DNA of 64,000 bases from an uncultured Methanomicrobiales archaeon. GTDB lineage: Archaea; Halobacteriota; Methanomicrobia; Methanomicrobiales; Methanospirillaceae. Within the stretch, counting starts at the first letter, position 1. Every line of letters begins with the position of its first letter. The translations under genes were made by a program, and so were the position numbers. The notes under the pieces are model-generated. The model ran no database searches and was not told where the DNA came from. It saw only the letters and a list, made by a program, of their open reading frames with translations. Below, in pieces: positions 35,674 to 44,781 of the stretch. The stretch is from positions 56,996 through 120,995 of the forward strand of contig CAILCG010000001.1 in assembly GCA_903832665.1 (NCBI GenBank). Direction: 5' to 3'.

Positions 35674-36780
35674 TCACGCTCGTCTCTTTCCCGGGCTGGC
35701 AATCCCGAACAGCACCCGGACTCCCGGGATTCTCCGGAGGATCTCGTAGCAGGCAAATGTCAGCAGGACACTGAAAATCACGATGGCCAGAAACTGCAGG
35801 GCCGGAGGGATGGCGAGCATCAGCACGTAATAGGCCACCGCCACCAGGACTGCCTGGTGAATAATATACACCGGGTACGATGCCGCACCCAGGTACGTAG
35901 TGAAGGAACTGGTCCTGTCCGCCAGGTGCCGGCCCGCCCCCATCAGTGCAAGGAGACCGGTCCACCCCGTCACGACAAAGAGGGCCGAACTCCCCCAGAA
36001 TACTTCGGAGTGCCCCAGGAAGATCCCGTATATCCACATCACGCCCATCGTCAGGCAGATCCATCCCGCCAGGAGCACCGCCCAGTACTTCTCCAGCCGG
36101 GCCAGGACCGGCTCTTGTGAAAGCAGGCAGTACCCGATGAGAAAGATCGCGAAATACGACAGCATTGAATAGCCGGTCATATTGAAGCCGGTATAGTTCA
36201 GAAGCCAGACCGGGATGAACAGGAGCACCAGGACCGGAACGCGGGCATTGCCGGGACAGCGAAGTCCTCCCCATCGTCGTGCCAGTAAAATCAGGCCCAG
36301 TGCCACTACCGAGAAGACGAACAAAAAGAGGATAAACCAGAGATGATCGACGCTGAAATCTCCCGTGATGCCGATCGGACCCTGCGGGTTCTGGATCGAA
36401 CTGAAGAAATGCACAAACGCACCGGCAAAATTCCCGGTATACTCTGTGTGGAATTTCAGGGCATAGTACGCTATCACGGGGCAGACGAGCACCAGTCCCG
36501 CAAGGAACGGGAGGAGGAGTTTTGTGGCCCGCTCTTTCAGGTATACCCCGGGGGTCCGCTTCTGCAGGGCAAATTTGGTACTCAGTCCGGCAATCCCAAA
36601 GAGCAGCGGCATGATCCAGGGCTCAACGGCGACCGTGAGACAATGGGCCGCGGTCGAGGAGTACCCGGATGAGACATAATAGCCGTACCACCCGGCGCAA
36701 AAGATGAATGCGGCGTGGAACGGGAAGAGCACGAGAATACTCATCCATCGCAGATTGTCGATATAATGCAGCCGGACCAT
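35674..36780 (-). CDS. acyltransferase-3 family membrane protein
   Basis: 368 aa with about ten membrane helices. N-terminus RLHYIDNLRWMSILVLFPFH carries the family's first-helix His; DFSVDHLWFILFLFVFSV near 140 and the closing helix pair near 300-345 (YLGAASYPVYIIHQAVLV) are typical of acyltransferase 3 (MdoC/OpgC-like) proteins, which move acyl groups onto sugars or other extracytoplasmic substrates. Substrate unknown here; cell-surface polysaccharide or lipid is likely. Alone on its strand. No lesion. Confidence 0.85.
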   Translation of the reverse strand: MVRLHYIDNLRWMSILVLFPFHAAFIFCAGWYGYYVSSGYSSTAAHCLTVAVEPWIMPLLFGIAGLSTKFALQKRTPGVYLKERATKLLLPFLAGLVLVCPVIAYYALKFHTEYTGNFAGAFVHFFSSIQNPQGPIGITGDFSVDHLWFILFLFVFSVVALGLILLARRWGGLRCPGNARVPVLVLLFIPVWLLNYTGFNMTGYSMLSYFAIFLIGYCLLSQEPVLARLEKYWAVLLAGWICLTMGVMWIYGIFLGHSEVFWGSSALFVVTGWTGLLALMGAGRHLADRTSSFTTYLGAASYPVYIIHQAVLVAVAYYVLMLAIPPALQFLAIVIFSVLLTFACYEILRRIPGVRVLFGIASPGKRRA

Positions 36781-37145
36781 GAACTACCCTGGTAGTTGGA
36801 TCCCCGGGAAGAATACGATTGCGATCCGGATTTAAAAAAAATCAGGTTCATCTGCTCTGTGCCTGAAGGATAAGTGCAAATTTTTTTTAAGTTATCGCCG
36901 TATTTATCCCGCGTTATCCCCAATACCAAGTTGGAATGTCTGCGAGAGAAGCTCCCCCCGGTCACCGGATACACTATCACTTTCCACCCGGTACGCCGGC
37001 CGGTTTCCCCCCCGAAGGCATCCTGTTCGTGAAACGCGAACACTTTCGGCACAGCGTGAATTCCGGCATGGACTTCCGCGGATAACCTGCGGCGTTTCGG
37101 GCTTTTTTTATGGTTTCTCTTCGCGGATTTTTGGAATCGCATGCC
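36781..37145. other. intergenic region, no gene
   Basis: 365 bp between divergent genes. An A/T-rich patch (36831-36900) may hold the promoter of the acyltransferase gene (GGATTTAAAAAAA at 36827-36840 on the plus strand). A 5-bp inverted repeat GTTCG-7 nt-CGAAC occurs near 37026. Nothing else is recognised. Confidence 0.4.
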
Positions 37146-38540
37146 ATGTTCAGGACCAAACCCATTGAACACCTGATTGAAAACAGCCAGGGAGAACACG
37201 GTCTCCGGCGGGTGCTGCGTCCCTATGAACTGGTCCTGCTGGGCATCGGGGCTGTGGTGGGAACCGGGATCTTTGTCATCACGGGCGTTGCGGCAGCAGA
37301 GTACTCGGGCCCCTCCATCATCCTCTCGTTTGTTATCGCGGGGCTCATCTGCATTCTTGCGGCCCTCTGCTATGCAGAATTTTCTGCCATGGTCCCGGTG
37401 GCGGGAAGTGCCTACACGTACTGTTATGCCTCGCTCGGCGAGATCTGGGCCTGGATCATCGGCTGGGACCTGATCCTCGAGTACGCGGTTTCGATATCGG
37501 CCGTTGCCGTCGGGTGGTCTGCATACGTCGTGAACCTGCTTGCAGACGTGGGAATCATCCTGCCCCCGGCGCTGATCAACCCCCCCGGGGTTGCCGGGGG
37601 GCTGGTGAATATCCCGGCGATCCTGATCATTCTCGCCATCACGGCGGTCCTCATCATCGGGATGAAGGAGAGTGCCCGGCTCAACACGCTCATCGTGGTG
37701 ATCAATGTCGCGATCATCCTGCTCTTTCTGGCCCTCGGGTATGGCCATATCGATGCCGTGAACTGGCACCCGTTCATGCCGTTTGGCTGGAGCGGGGTCT
37801 TTGCCGGGGCAGCGATTGTCTTTTTTGCCTATATCGGGTTCGACGCGGTACTGACGGCAGCCGAGGAAGTCGAGAACCCGCAGAAGAACCTGCCCCGGGG
37901 CATCATCATCTCGGTCGTGATCGTCATGGTCCTGTATGTCGTGGTTGCAGCCGTCCTCACGGGCATGGTCCCGTCGGCAGATTTCTTAAAGACCGGTGCC
38001 CCGGTCGCGTATGCGCTGGACCGGATCGGCATCACCTGGGGGGCCGCTGTCATATCGGTCGGGGCGCTGTGCGGGATCACCTCGGTCATCCTGGTCACGC
38101 TGTATGGCCAGACCCGGATCTTCTTTGCCATGGCGCGGGACGGGCTGCTCCCGTCCTTCTTCTCCGAGATCCACGCCACGTTCCAGACGCCGGCAAAAGT
38201 GACCCTGGTTGTCGGGCTGGTCACGGCGCTGCTTGCCGGGTTTGTATCGCTCGAAGTGATTGCGGAGCTGGTCAATATCGGGACTCTGGCGGCATTTATC
38301 ATCGTGGCGTTCGGGATCCTTGTCCTGCGGCGGTCCCAGCCGCTTCGCAACCGCCCGTTCAGGTGTCCGTGCATGCCGTGGATCCCGATCCTCTGCATCG
38401 GTTCCTGCGCCGGCCTCATTCTCATGCTCCCGTCCCTCACCCAGCTCCGGTTTGTGGTCTGGATGCTCATCGGCCTCTCCCTGTACTTTGTCTTCGGATC
38501 AAAGAACAGCAATAACCGGGAAGTACGGAATCCCGGGTGA
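37146..38540 (+). CDS. APC-superfamily amino acid permease (CAT-like)
   Basis: 464 aa from ATG 37146 (MFRTKPIEHLIENS); a longer frame from 37110 adds 12 unlikely residues. Twelve membrane helices. Helix 1 has the broken-helix substrate motif GIGAVVGTGIFVITG, and IGFDAVLTAAEEVENPQKNLPRGI near 240 is the cationic amino acid transporter signature. Imports amino acids by cation symport or exchange; specificity cannot be read from sequence. Not in an operon. Intact and of normal length. Confidence 0.92.
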   Translation: MFRTKPIEHLIENSQGEHGLRRVLRPYELVLLGIGAVVGTGIFVITGVAAAEYSGPSIILSFVIAGLICILAALCYAEFSAMVPVAGSAYTYCYASLGEIWAWIIGWDLILEYAVSISAVAVGWSAYVVNLLADVGIILPPALINPPGVAGGLVNIPAILIILAITAVLIIGMKESARLNTLIVVINVAIILLFLALGYGHIDAVNWHPFMPFGWSGVFAGAAIVFFAYIGFDAVLTAAEEVENPQKNLPRGIIISVVIVMVLYVVVAAVLTGMVPSADFLKTGAPVAYALDRIGITWGAAVISVGALCGITSVILVTLYGQTRIFFAMARDGLLPSFFSEIHATFQTPAKVTLVVGLVTALLAGFVSLEVIAELVNIGTLAAFIIVAFGILVLRRSQPLRNRPFRCPCMPWIPILCIGSCAGLILMLPSLTQLRFVVWMLIGLSLYFVFGSKNSNNREVRNPG

Positions 38541-38636
38541 ATGGCGAGTGCGAATCGGAGCAAAATAATTCCTCTTTTTAAATAGTGTGGATTGCACCTT
38601 GTTCCCCACCCGGAGCCCGCCCTCTTTTCCAATCAA

Positions 38637-38861
38637 TTCTCACCCCCTGTGACCTGAAATGGGGTGGCAGAAAAACGCACCAACCGGAGCCCGCTAAAGA
38701 GCAGGATCAAATCGCTGGCAAATCTGGTATTTTTGGGAAATAATCGATCAAAACGGTATTTTCCGGGACGGTGGACACCCGGCTCACGTGATCTCGAAAA
38801 CCGGATCCGGAAAAAGGCAAACGGAGCCTGCAAAGGGCACGGAATAGATCATCTCCGGACC
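38637..38861 (+). repeat. 225-bp direct repeat, copy 2
   Basis: Same orientation and about 85 percent the same as 33078-33300. It follows the permease gene by about 100 bp. Differences are scattered single changes without a length shift over most of the unit. Confidence 0.8.
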
Positions 38862-38913
38862 TGAATAATTACCCGGCGTCCTCTTCCAGCTCCAGAAAAA
38901 TAATGGGAGACGC

Positions 38914-38960
38914 GAAGATAACTCCGTGGATGAGTGAAAAAATTGTTTCGGTTATTCCCG
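38914..38960 (-). promoter_or_regulatory. repeated promoter-like motif, copy B (divergent)
   Basis: Minus strand: GGGAATAACCGAAACAATTT, T-run, CACTCATCCACGGAGTTAT. Less like the others, and no start codon is found about 24 nt downstream, so it may be orphaned. It lies just after the stop of the 38965 gene. Confidence 0.4.
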
Positions 38961-38964
38961 CTGC

Positions 38965-40201
38965 TTAATGGATATTGAAATATGCAAAGCCCCTGCTTCT
39001 GGTCTCGCTCTCTCCCGTCGTCACCAGGATAAAGTACTGCTCGTTCAGGCACCAGTTGGCAGTCACGGTCTCAAATTTCCAGACACCTGAATTACCCGGC
39101 CCCTGCTGCACGATCACCGGTTGATTGAGTCCCGCAACACTGCAGGAACTTCCGCCACAGGTCCATTGCGTGTCATGATCCGGGAGTTTGCCGGTCGGAA
39201 TCGGGCACGGATGTGATGCCGTGCCTACCTGCACATAGACTGTCTGCCCTGGCTGCAGGCTGGTAGTTCCCGTGGACGGTCAGGTTCGTTCCCTTTGCGG
39301 GTCCTTCAATGGGATCAATGTGGATCAGGAGGTCTTCTTCTGACAGGGAAATAACCTGGCTGTCTGAAATGGTACTGTTCATGTTGACGGCATGTATCTC
39401 GGCAACATAATCTCCCGGGTTTAACAGGTTGCCATTCTGATCGGTGTGGCCGGAGAGATTGACCGTAACGGAAAATACCCGGGGCCCGTCACTGTTCTTC
39501 CCGACCGTGACAAACTCCTGCACGATCGGATCGTAATCATATGCCGGGCCGGAATGCTCCTCCGGATGGATACCCGGATACACCGAGGCGGATAGCAGGT
39601 ACCCCTCCGGGAGATCCGTTGTGCCGTTGAGAGTAAACGGTTGGTGCAGGGATGCATTGCCCACCGGGTTGAACCGGATCTGGTTCGGGGCCTCCCCCAC
39701 CGGGGGCAGGGTCACCGGTACGAGCGAAGTCGCGTAGATGTTCTGGTGGATTGCCGATACATGGACAATGCACTGGTCCGGAAAGGAACTGTTCCGGCCC
39801 GGCATGGAGGGATCCAGGCTGATTGCAGCAGACCAGACCCTGGCGCCATGGACTCTGCTCACATCGATGCTGCCCCTGAAATCCCCGTAATTGTCGCCAG
39901 GTGTGCCACCGGTGCCATCCCGGGAAGCAAGAAGCACATGGTAATTCAGCCATGTTCCTTCAGGCAGGTTGGTCCTGCCGGAGATCACGAGACTCCAGTT
40001 TACGGGTATTTCTGGCAGAGGATCGATCTGGATCCACCACACTGGATCTGTCCCGACACTACGGTCAGATCGCAGGCCGGGGTTGTCAGGAGTTACCGGG
40101 CCCGTCGTACCCGGTGACGCGGATGGAGATACACATCCCGGCAGGATAATTGCAAAGATTGCCAGGAAAGCGATCAGGACCGCGATTGGTTTACTGTCCA
40201 T
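38965..40201 (-). pseudogene. secreted lipoprotein with repeated beta domains, frameshifted
   Basis: Signal peptide and lipobox IILPGC (Cys22). The mature part has three similar beta-type domains of about 90 residues, with the recurring pattern NLPEGTWL...VLLAS and DLPEGYLLSASVYPG, like extracellular domains common in Methanomicrobiales surface proteins. At about 39267 an extra base shifts the frame: the intact continuation GTTSLQPGQTVYVQVGTASH runs to 38965 and ends in a Cys-containing domain (TCGGSSCSVAG). 1237 nt is one more than a multiple of three, matching a 1-nt insertion. Motif copy C is 22 nt before the ATG. Confidence 0.7.
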
Positions 40202-40222
40202 GAACCCGGTGGGAGTGCCGGG

Positions 40223-40268
40223 GGTTTAACGCTGGCGATGAGTGAAAAAAATGGTGCGGTTATTCCCG
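40223..40268 (-). promoter_or_regulatory. repeated promoter-like motif, copy C
   Basis: Minus strand: GGGAATAACCGCACCATTTT, T-run, CACTCATCGCCAGCGTTAAAC, then CCCC; the edge is about 22-24 nt before ATG 40201. GTTAAAC would sit at about -27, where a TATA box belongs in a leaderless mRNA. Confidence 0.6.
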
Positions 40269-40283
40269 TCATGTACAGCGCAT

Positions 40284-41617
40284 TCAAGTTCCCTGAGGAT
40301 TCATAACCCTGCCCATGAACAGGATGTTACCGGTCTCGTCATCCTGGATCAGGAACAGGAACGGGTGATCGGCCCGGAAGACCGGTGAGGCAGACCACGT
40401 ACCCACAAGGACCGCAGTGGCAGCGGTTGCTTCCGTACCCTCTTCATTCACATCGATCGTGGATTTGTGGACGGCATTCTGGATATACAATTCTTTACCT
40501 CCATCCATCCCGGAAAGATCGCCTTCCCTATCTGGAACCCGGTCGGCATTCCCATCGCACTCAGCACGCTGGGTAGTTCACAGGATGAGGTGAAGGAAAA
40601 CCGGGGGAGGAATACCTCAATTTCCTCCTTCCTCATGGACTGTTTCAGATCGGCGATCATCGAATCGTTGAGGACCGCCTCGGCATAGCTAAGATCGTTT
40701 TCCTTAGGCAGGATCACCAGCATTGAGAAGTTTTTTCCGTTATTCGTCCCGTAGGGCAATGCGAGAACCTGCAGTTTTTCAGTTTCCCCGTAGGGGTAAA
40801 AGGCGACATATTTACTCTGGTGCATCATCGGGATCCGGACCGAAGTCCACGGCCATGGCGTCACCTTGAATTCTGCTTCTTTTGTCTCATCCCGTTTGAA
40901 TGTCGTTACCCAGGTTCCCCTGAAGTGAACGGCATTGGTGATGACAAGGCGGGTAAGGGGGTTGATCATTCCTTCGGGAACGAGTCCTGTAATTTTCCCG
41001 CCGGTATTTTTCACAGCTCACGCATTGATGGCAGCCCGCGATGCTTCGGGAGAGTTTTTGAAGTCAAGATTCCGGGTTGCTGCTCCATAGTACTTTGCTG
41101 CGGTTGTGGTGTATTCCGGGAGGAACGGGTACGTCTGTTCGGCCCATAAGGCGTTAGTCGTACGCAATGGGGAACTGGTATTTTTGCGGTTCAGATCGGC
41201 ATATGCCCCGACAAACCCCTGCCTCCGAATACGATCGTCTGCCGGGAAATGAAAAACCGTCCGGATCTCTTCGCCGGTATTTGTCCGGGCCCCTTCGTAG
41301 GTGAGCGCGAATGCCGATGCGATACTCAATGGCGAGAAGAGGATGTTCCTGCCGGAGGTCTCCGTATTCCGGCTCAGGTTGGAGTAGAGGTCGAATGCAA
41401 ACTGGTTGTTGGCATCGATGATCGCATTCTCTGCACTCGCATTCCTCTCAATGCTACCGGGGAGATCGGGGGAATTTGTAACTTCAGGGAAGGTTGCTAC
41501 CCCGGAATATTTCGTATCATCAGAATTTTTTTTCTCCAAAGGCTGCAGGCATCCGGCAAGGATCACGGTGATTGCCACGACCAGCATGATACACAAGAGT
41601 TTGCCCGGTACTTTCAT
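40284..41617 (-). pseudogene. secreted serpin-family protease inhibitor with two lesions
   Basis: N-terminal signal with lipobox VILAGC (Cys22), then a serpin: NQFAFDLYSNLSR, NILFSPLSIASAFALTYEGA, then after the first lesion INPLTRLVITNAVHFRGTW, SMLVILPKEND, and the reactive-centre region HKSTIDVNEEGTEATAATAV followed by FRADHPFLFLIQD. Lesion 1: TGA at 41020-41018 where serpins have Trp (INAW), a likely TGG-to-TGA change. Lesion 2: a missing base near 40520 just before the STIDVNEEG block. Total 1334 nt is one short of a multiple of three. The hinge (small residues before the scissile bond) is kept, so the ancestor was inhibitory. Serpins are known in several methanogens. Confidence 0.88.
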
Positions 41618-41640
41618 TCACAGAAATGTTGTCGGGTTTG

Positions 41641-41682
41641 GATTAAGGCTGGCGTTGAGTGAAAAAATATTTGCTGTTATTT
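41641..41682 (-). promoter_or_regulatory. repeated promoter-like motif, copy D
   Basis: Minus strand: AATAACAGCAAATATTTTTT, CACTCAACGCCAGCCTTAAT, then CC; 24 nt before the serpin ATG 41617. Confidence 0.55.
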
Positions 41683-41721
41683 TGCATTTTGAGATAAAAA
41701 CCCGGTCCAACCGCAAATGTA

Positions 41722-42429
41722 TCAGAATCCCTCAGGAGTTTCCGTTTGATTCAAATCGATCAGCCATTCTCTGCGATCTCCGTATCTACCGGTCACATTC
41801 CCATCGGGCAATTTCCACTGAACCGCAAGTACACCCTGATGAAAAAATTTTTGTGAGGACAGGTACTCGATGCTTTTCGCTGAAACGATAATAGTTTTGA
41901 TTGGTTTGGTCTCAGATTTTCCCGGTTCCAGCCAGAAATATCCATCGTTATTCTGAGTGCCAAAATAATTTATACCGCAGGTGAACGACAAATTGTAAAC
42001 ACAGCTATCCCCGACATCATCTTTCAGCACAACCACCCCATATACCAAATCAATAGGCACGAGACCGGTATTGTTTAAGGTTATGTTGGTTTTCACAAGA
42101 TAGGACTGTTCGGTGTCTGAAGTACCATTCCGCTGAATGGTCACGGGACCGTGGGATAGTTCAAATGATGCATTCTCTCCATAATCGAAACAGGCTGTCG
42201 GGGAGGTCCTCCCGGAAAGGTTACCCAATCTTTCCATGGTTTCATTGCAATAAGCACGATCGTCTGATGCCACATCTTTATCTGCCGTTGTTACGAACGA
42301 CGCGTTGGACACGGAAGGAGAATAAATGGTGTCCTGATTTGAGAGATTATCAACGGTTCCACTTGTGATACATATCGTAAATACGATAGCGATCAGAAAA
42401 AATCCGAGTAAAATCAATCGAATTCTCAT
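41722..42429 (-). CDS. exported protein, unknown function
   Basis: About 235 aa from ATG 42429 (a TTG codon at 42435 is the other option). A single N-terminal membrane helix or signal (LILLGFFLIAIVFTICIT) leads an outside domain with many Asn-x-Ser/Thr sites, Cys in CNETMERLG, TACFDYG and SCVYNLSFTCG (possible disulfides), and a C-terminal beta-rich part. Not recognised. It starts 2 nt after the stop of the 41-codon frame at 42557-42432, so the two are probably translated from one mRNA. Confidence 0.65.
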   Translation of the reverse strand: MRIRLILLGFFLIAIVFTICITSGTVDNLSNQDTIYSPSVSNASFVTTADKDVASDDRAYCNETMERLGNLSGRTSPTACFDYGENASFELSHGPVTIQRNGTSDTEQSYLVKTNITLNNTGLVPIDLVYGVVVLKDDVGDSCVYNLSFTCGINYFGTQNNDGYFWLEPGKSETKPIKTIIVSAKSIEYLSSQKFFHQGVLAVQWKLPDGNVTGRYGDRREWLIDLNQTETPEGF

Positions 42430-42431
42430 TC

Positions 42432-42557
42432 TCAATCACTTTCATCCATGGGACCGCGGGTTCCGGCGGTAGCCCCGGCACCGCTGTCGTTACCGTAACT
42501 CGTGACCCCGGGCATGGTCTGCGGATGGGCATGTGAGGTTTGGTCGGTGACATTCAT
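42432..42557 (-). CDS. putative 41-aa small protein
   Basis: Starts MNVTDQTSHAHPQTMPG and ends MDESD. The ATG lies exactly 24 nt after promoter-like motif copy E, the same spacing as the three other genes with the motif, and its stop is 2 nt before the next start. Gly/Thr/Asp-rich, no hydrophobic segment. Spacing is the main support; it might instead be a leader peptide. Confidence 0.4.
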   Translation of the reverse strand: MNVTDQTSHAHPQTMPGVTSYGNDSGAGATAGTRGPMDESD

Positions 42558-42580
42558 CAGTGAATAATTCGGAGGGGGTC

Positions 42581-42622
42581 GGGATAACGCAGGCGATGAG
42601 TGAACAAAATGGTGCGGTTATT
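42581..42622 (-). promoter_or_regulatory. repeated promoter-like motif, copy E
   Basis: Minus strand: AATAACCGCACCATTTTGTT, CACTCATCGCCTGCGTTAT, then CCC; 24 nt before ATG 42557. Confidence 0.55.
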
Positions 42623-42725
42623 TACGGAAAAATTATTCTGTTCCATTGACCGTTGGTTCACATTTTTCCTCTTACAAGGTTCCACTCATTAAGAACCTCA
42701 CTTGAAACCGAATCCTTTTGGAGAG

Positions 42726-43127
42726 TTATCTGACAATGACCGTCAGGTTCTGTCCTGCAAGGAGCTTATGGTCGCCACCCCGTTTACATACTGCCTTGAG
42801 GGTGTGCACTCCCCGGGCAGTCGTTGTCACCTCCCACGCAATGGTACCAAATCCTGGCATATTTCGATCGGGCATATCCCGTATCCCTTCTGATACCTGA
42901 AGACCCGAACTATTGGACAGGAACCACACTCCCCCGACCCTGTCCCAGAGTGGCATTCTGAATGTTATGGTGTTGCTGGCGTTTGTGCAGACAATCGCGT
43001 TGTCCATTGTTTTATCAATCGTGATCACTTCACCCGGTATCTGGTTAATAGTGCAGATGGGTTGCTGCGGGATGTTGAACCAGAGATAACCGGCAGACAC
43101 GATGGCCAGAACTATTGCTATTTTCAT
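42726..43127 (-). CDS. exported small protein, possibly chagasin-like (I42) inhibitor
   Basis: 133 aa from ATG 43127 (MKIAIVLAIVSAGYLWF is the signal/anchor). The mature part recalls chagasin-type cysteine protease inhibitors: a loop followed by GGVWFLSNSSGLQVSE (family TGYxWxLxxxxGLxL), PGFGTIAWEVTTTARGVHTL (family GxGGxxxWxFxAxxxGxxxL) and AVCKRG (family xYKRPW, the Pro-Trp not kept). These are pattern resemblances only, and the NPTTG loop is missing. Neighbouring a serpin relic, a protease-inhibitor theme is possible. Starts about 30 nt after ftr ends. Confidence 0.45.
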   Translation of the reverse strand: MKIAIVLAIVSAGYLWFNIPQQPICTINQIPGEVITIDKTMDNAIVCTNASNTITFRMPLWDRVGGVWFLSNSSGLQVSEGIRDMPDRNMPGFGTIAWEVTTTARGVHTLKAVCKRGGDHKLLAGQNLTVIVR

Positions 43128-43155
43128 TACAGTTATGGCAGGGAACCTGCACATT

Positions 43156-44046
43156 CTACCGGAAGAGTCCGTGGAGTGACAACCGGTGCTGGCCGAGTTT
43201 TCCCTCGAAGTTCGAGGCCCCTATGTACATGACCTCCCCGGTTTCCGTTGCCGCCCGGATACCGGACCGCATCGCATTCATGACGGAGGCCTCGTCAATG
43301 CCATTGAGGACGATCTCGTACACGGATGCCACGCCCTCCGGCACCAGGGAATCGGGAATGCGGCCCTTCAGGCCCGGGCACCAGCGGTGACTGGTGCTGG
43401 CCGGCATCGGGAAGCGATAGTTGGCGCAGCCAACCTTGGAACCGCTGCCGACAATGCCGCCGGCGAAACTGGTGATTACGTCCGGCATCCCGGCGATCGC
43501 TTTCATCGCGGCCTCGGCCCCGGTGAGTGCCGAACGCCAGTTGCTGCCCATGACCAGGAAGTTTCCGCCGGCAATGCCCTTGACGGTCCCGAACCGTTCC
43601 TCGCCCACGTACTCGCCCTCCATCACGGGGATCTTCCAGCAGGTTCTCCCGCCCACGGTGCACCGCTCCTCATACCGGTCCCCGAAATAGTGCATCCGGG
43701 TGTAGAACCGGGAGGCTGCACCGGGCAGGCCATCGAAGGCCGAAGCGGTCGGGGCCGGGAGGATGCACTGGGAGATCCTGTCGGCCACATTGGATCGCAT
43801 CTGCTTCTTCTCGGCACAGATCAGGATCGCGATCCCCTCCCGGCCATCCGGGGTCTCGTCCCGGGTGAGGGTGCGTTCGATGCCCGCTTCACAGGGGCAG
43901 TAGATCTTGGAGGTGGCAAATCCCGTTGCCTCGACTGCGGCCTTATACGCCCATTCCGCGGTTTCGGCCGTTATGATGACCCGCGACAGCCATATCGGGA
44001 ATGCCTCGGCAAAGGTATCGAGTATCCGGGTGCCGTTGAGCTCCAT
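43156..44046 (-). CDS. ftr: formylmethanofuran:tetrahydromethanopterin formyltransferase
   Basis: 296 aa, the normal length for Ftr. Recognised by blocks such as DTFAEAFPIWLSRVIITA, KIYCPCEAGIE, GIAGGNFLVMG and the C-terminal PGLKGRIPDSLVPEGV. It moves the formyl group from formylmethanofuran to H4MPT, the second step of CO2 reduction to methane; cytoplasmic homotetramer. The family has a second paralogue (Fhc) in methylotrophs, but in a methanogen this is Ftr. It begins 4 nt after the cyclo-ligase stop, so the two C1 genes are probably co-transcribed. Intact. Confidence 0.95.
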   Translation of the reverse strand: MELNGTRILDTFAEAFPIWLSRVIITAETAEWAYKAAVEATGFATSKIYCPCEAGIERTLTRDETPDGREGIAILICAEKKQMRSNVADRISQCILPAPTASAFDGLPGAASRFYTRMHYFGDRYEERCTVGGRTCWKIPVMEGEYVGEERFGTVKGIAGGNFLVMGSNWRSALTGAEAAMKAIAGMPDVITSFAGGIVGSGSKVGCANYRFPMPASTSHRWCPGLKGRIPDSLVPEGVASVYEIVLNGIDEASVMNAMRSGIRAATETGEVMYIGASNFEGKLGQHRLSLHGLFR

Positions 44047-44050
44047 TGCT

Positions 44051-44629
44051 TTACCGCCTGTCCGGAATGATTACGCCATCTTCCGTTACGATCGCGTCCA
44101 TCCGGATATCATTCTCCTCGAGCGGAAGCTCGTCAACTTCCTGGCAGGCAAATGCGATCCCTACTTTGTGCAGCTCCGGGTTCTTCTCGAGGAACCGGTC
44201 ATAATAGCCGGCCCCGTACCCGATCCTCCCCCCCTTGCGGTCGAACCCGAGCATCGGGAGGATGATGGTATCGATATCTTTGGGAACTGCGGGAATCTCG
44301 TTGCCGATGGGTTCAGGGACCCCGAAGGTGCTCGGGACCAGTACTGCAAAATTCCGGATATAGGAAAGGCGGAGACTCACGTCTTCCTTTACAATAATGG
44401 GGACAACCACCGGATTTTTCCGGTCGAACAGTGCCTGGATCAGCGGTTCGGTATTGACCTCTTTCTCCTTTGAGGTATAGACCAGCACGGTCTCGTTGTC
44501 GCTGAGGATCTTCATGAGATGACGGCAGATGCTCTGGCTTTTTTCCAGCCGTTCTGCGGGGGACATTGCATCCTTTTTCCGGCGCAGGATATCCCGTAAG
44601 TTGCTTTTTTGTTCCCTCAGAGTGCTCAT
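44051..44629 (-). CDS. 5-formyltetrahydrofolate cyclo-ligase family protein
   Basis: 192 aa from ATG 44629 (MSTLREQKSNLRDILRRKK); the frame is open upstream for 46 codons but these are unlike the family, and a promoter-like motif lies 23 nt before 44629. ATP-site blocks: ILRRKKDAMSP near the N-terminus and GGRIGYGAGYYDRFL near 128-142, the latter diagnostic. The enzyme makes methenyl-THF from 5-formyl-THF with ATP; in a methanogen with ftr directly downstream, action on formyl-H4MPT derivatives is possible but unproven. Cytoplasmic. Confidence 0.88.
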   Translation of the reverse strand: MSTLREQKSNLRDILRRKKDAMSPAERLEKSQSICRHLMKILSDNETVLVYTSKEKEVNTEPLIQALFDRKNPVVVPIIVKEDVSLRLSYIRNFAVLVPSTFGVPEPIGNEIPAVPKDIDTIILPMLGFDRKGGRIGYGAGYYDRFLEKNPELHKVGIAFACQEVDELPLEENDIRMDAIVTEDGVIIPDRR

Positions 44630-44651
44630 ACTAGGTAAGTATTGACCGGAA

Positions 44652-44672
44652 GGTTTAACGCTGTCGATAAGC
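44652..44672 (-). promoter_or_regulatory. repeated promoter-like motif, partial copy F
   Basis: Minus strand: CTTATCGACAGCGTTAAAC then C; 23 nt before ATG 44629. It keeps the 3' half of the motif only. Confidence 0.45.
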
Positions 44673-44781
44673 TCAAAAATTTGAGCTGCGAGCAGGTTCA
44701 GTCCGCATGGAATATCAGTGTCAAGGGCAAAAACGTGCTGGATGGTAATGAAGTAAAAAGTTACCATACTTACAATCCTTT

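Noticed and set aside
35585..36274. 229-codon frame overlapping the acyltransferase gene
   Set aside because: Same strand, other frame; Pro/Gly/Arg-rich with no helices, while the 35674-36780 frame is a clear ten-helix membrane protein.
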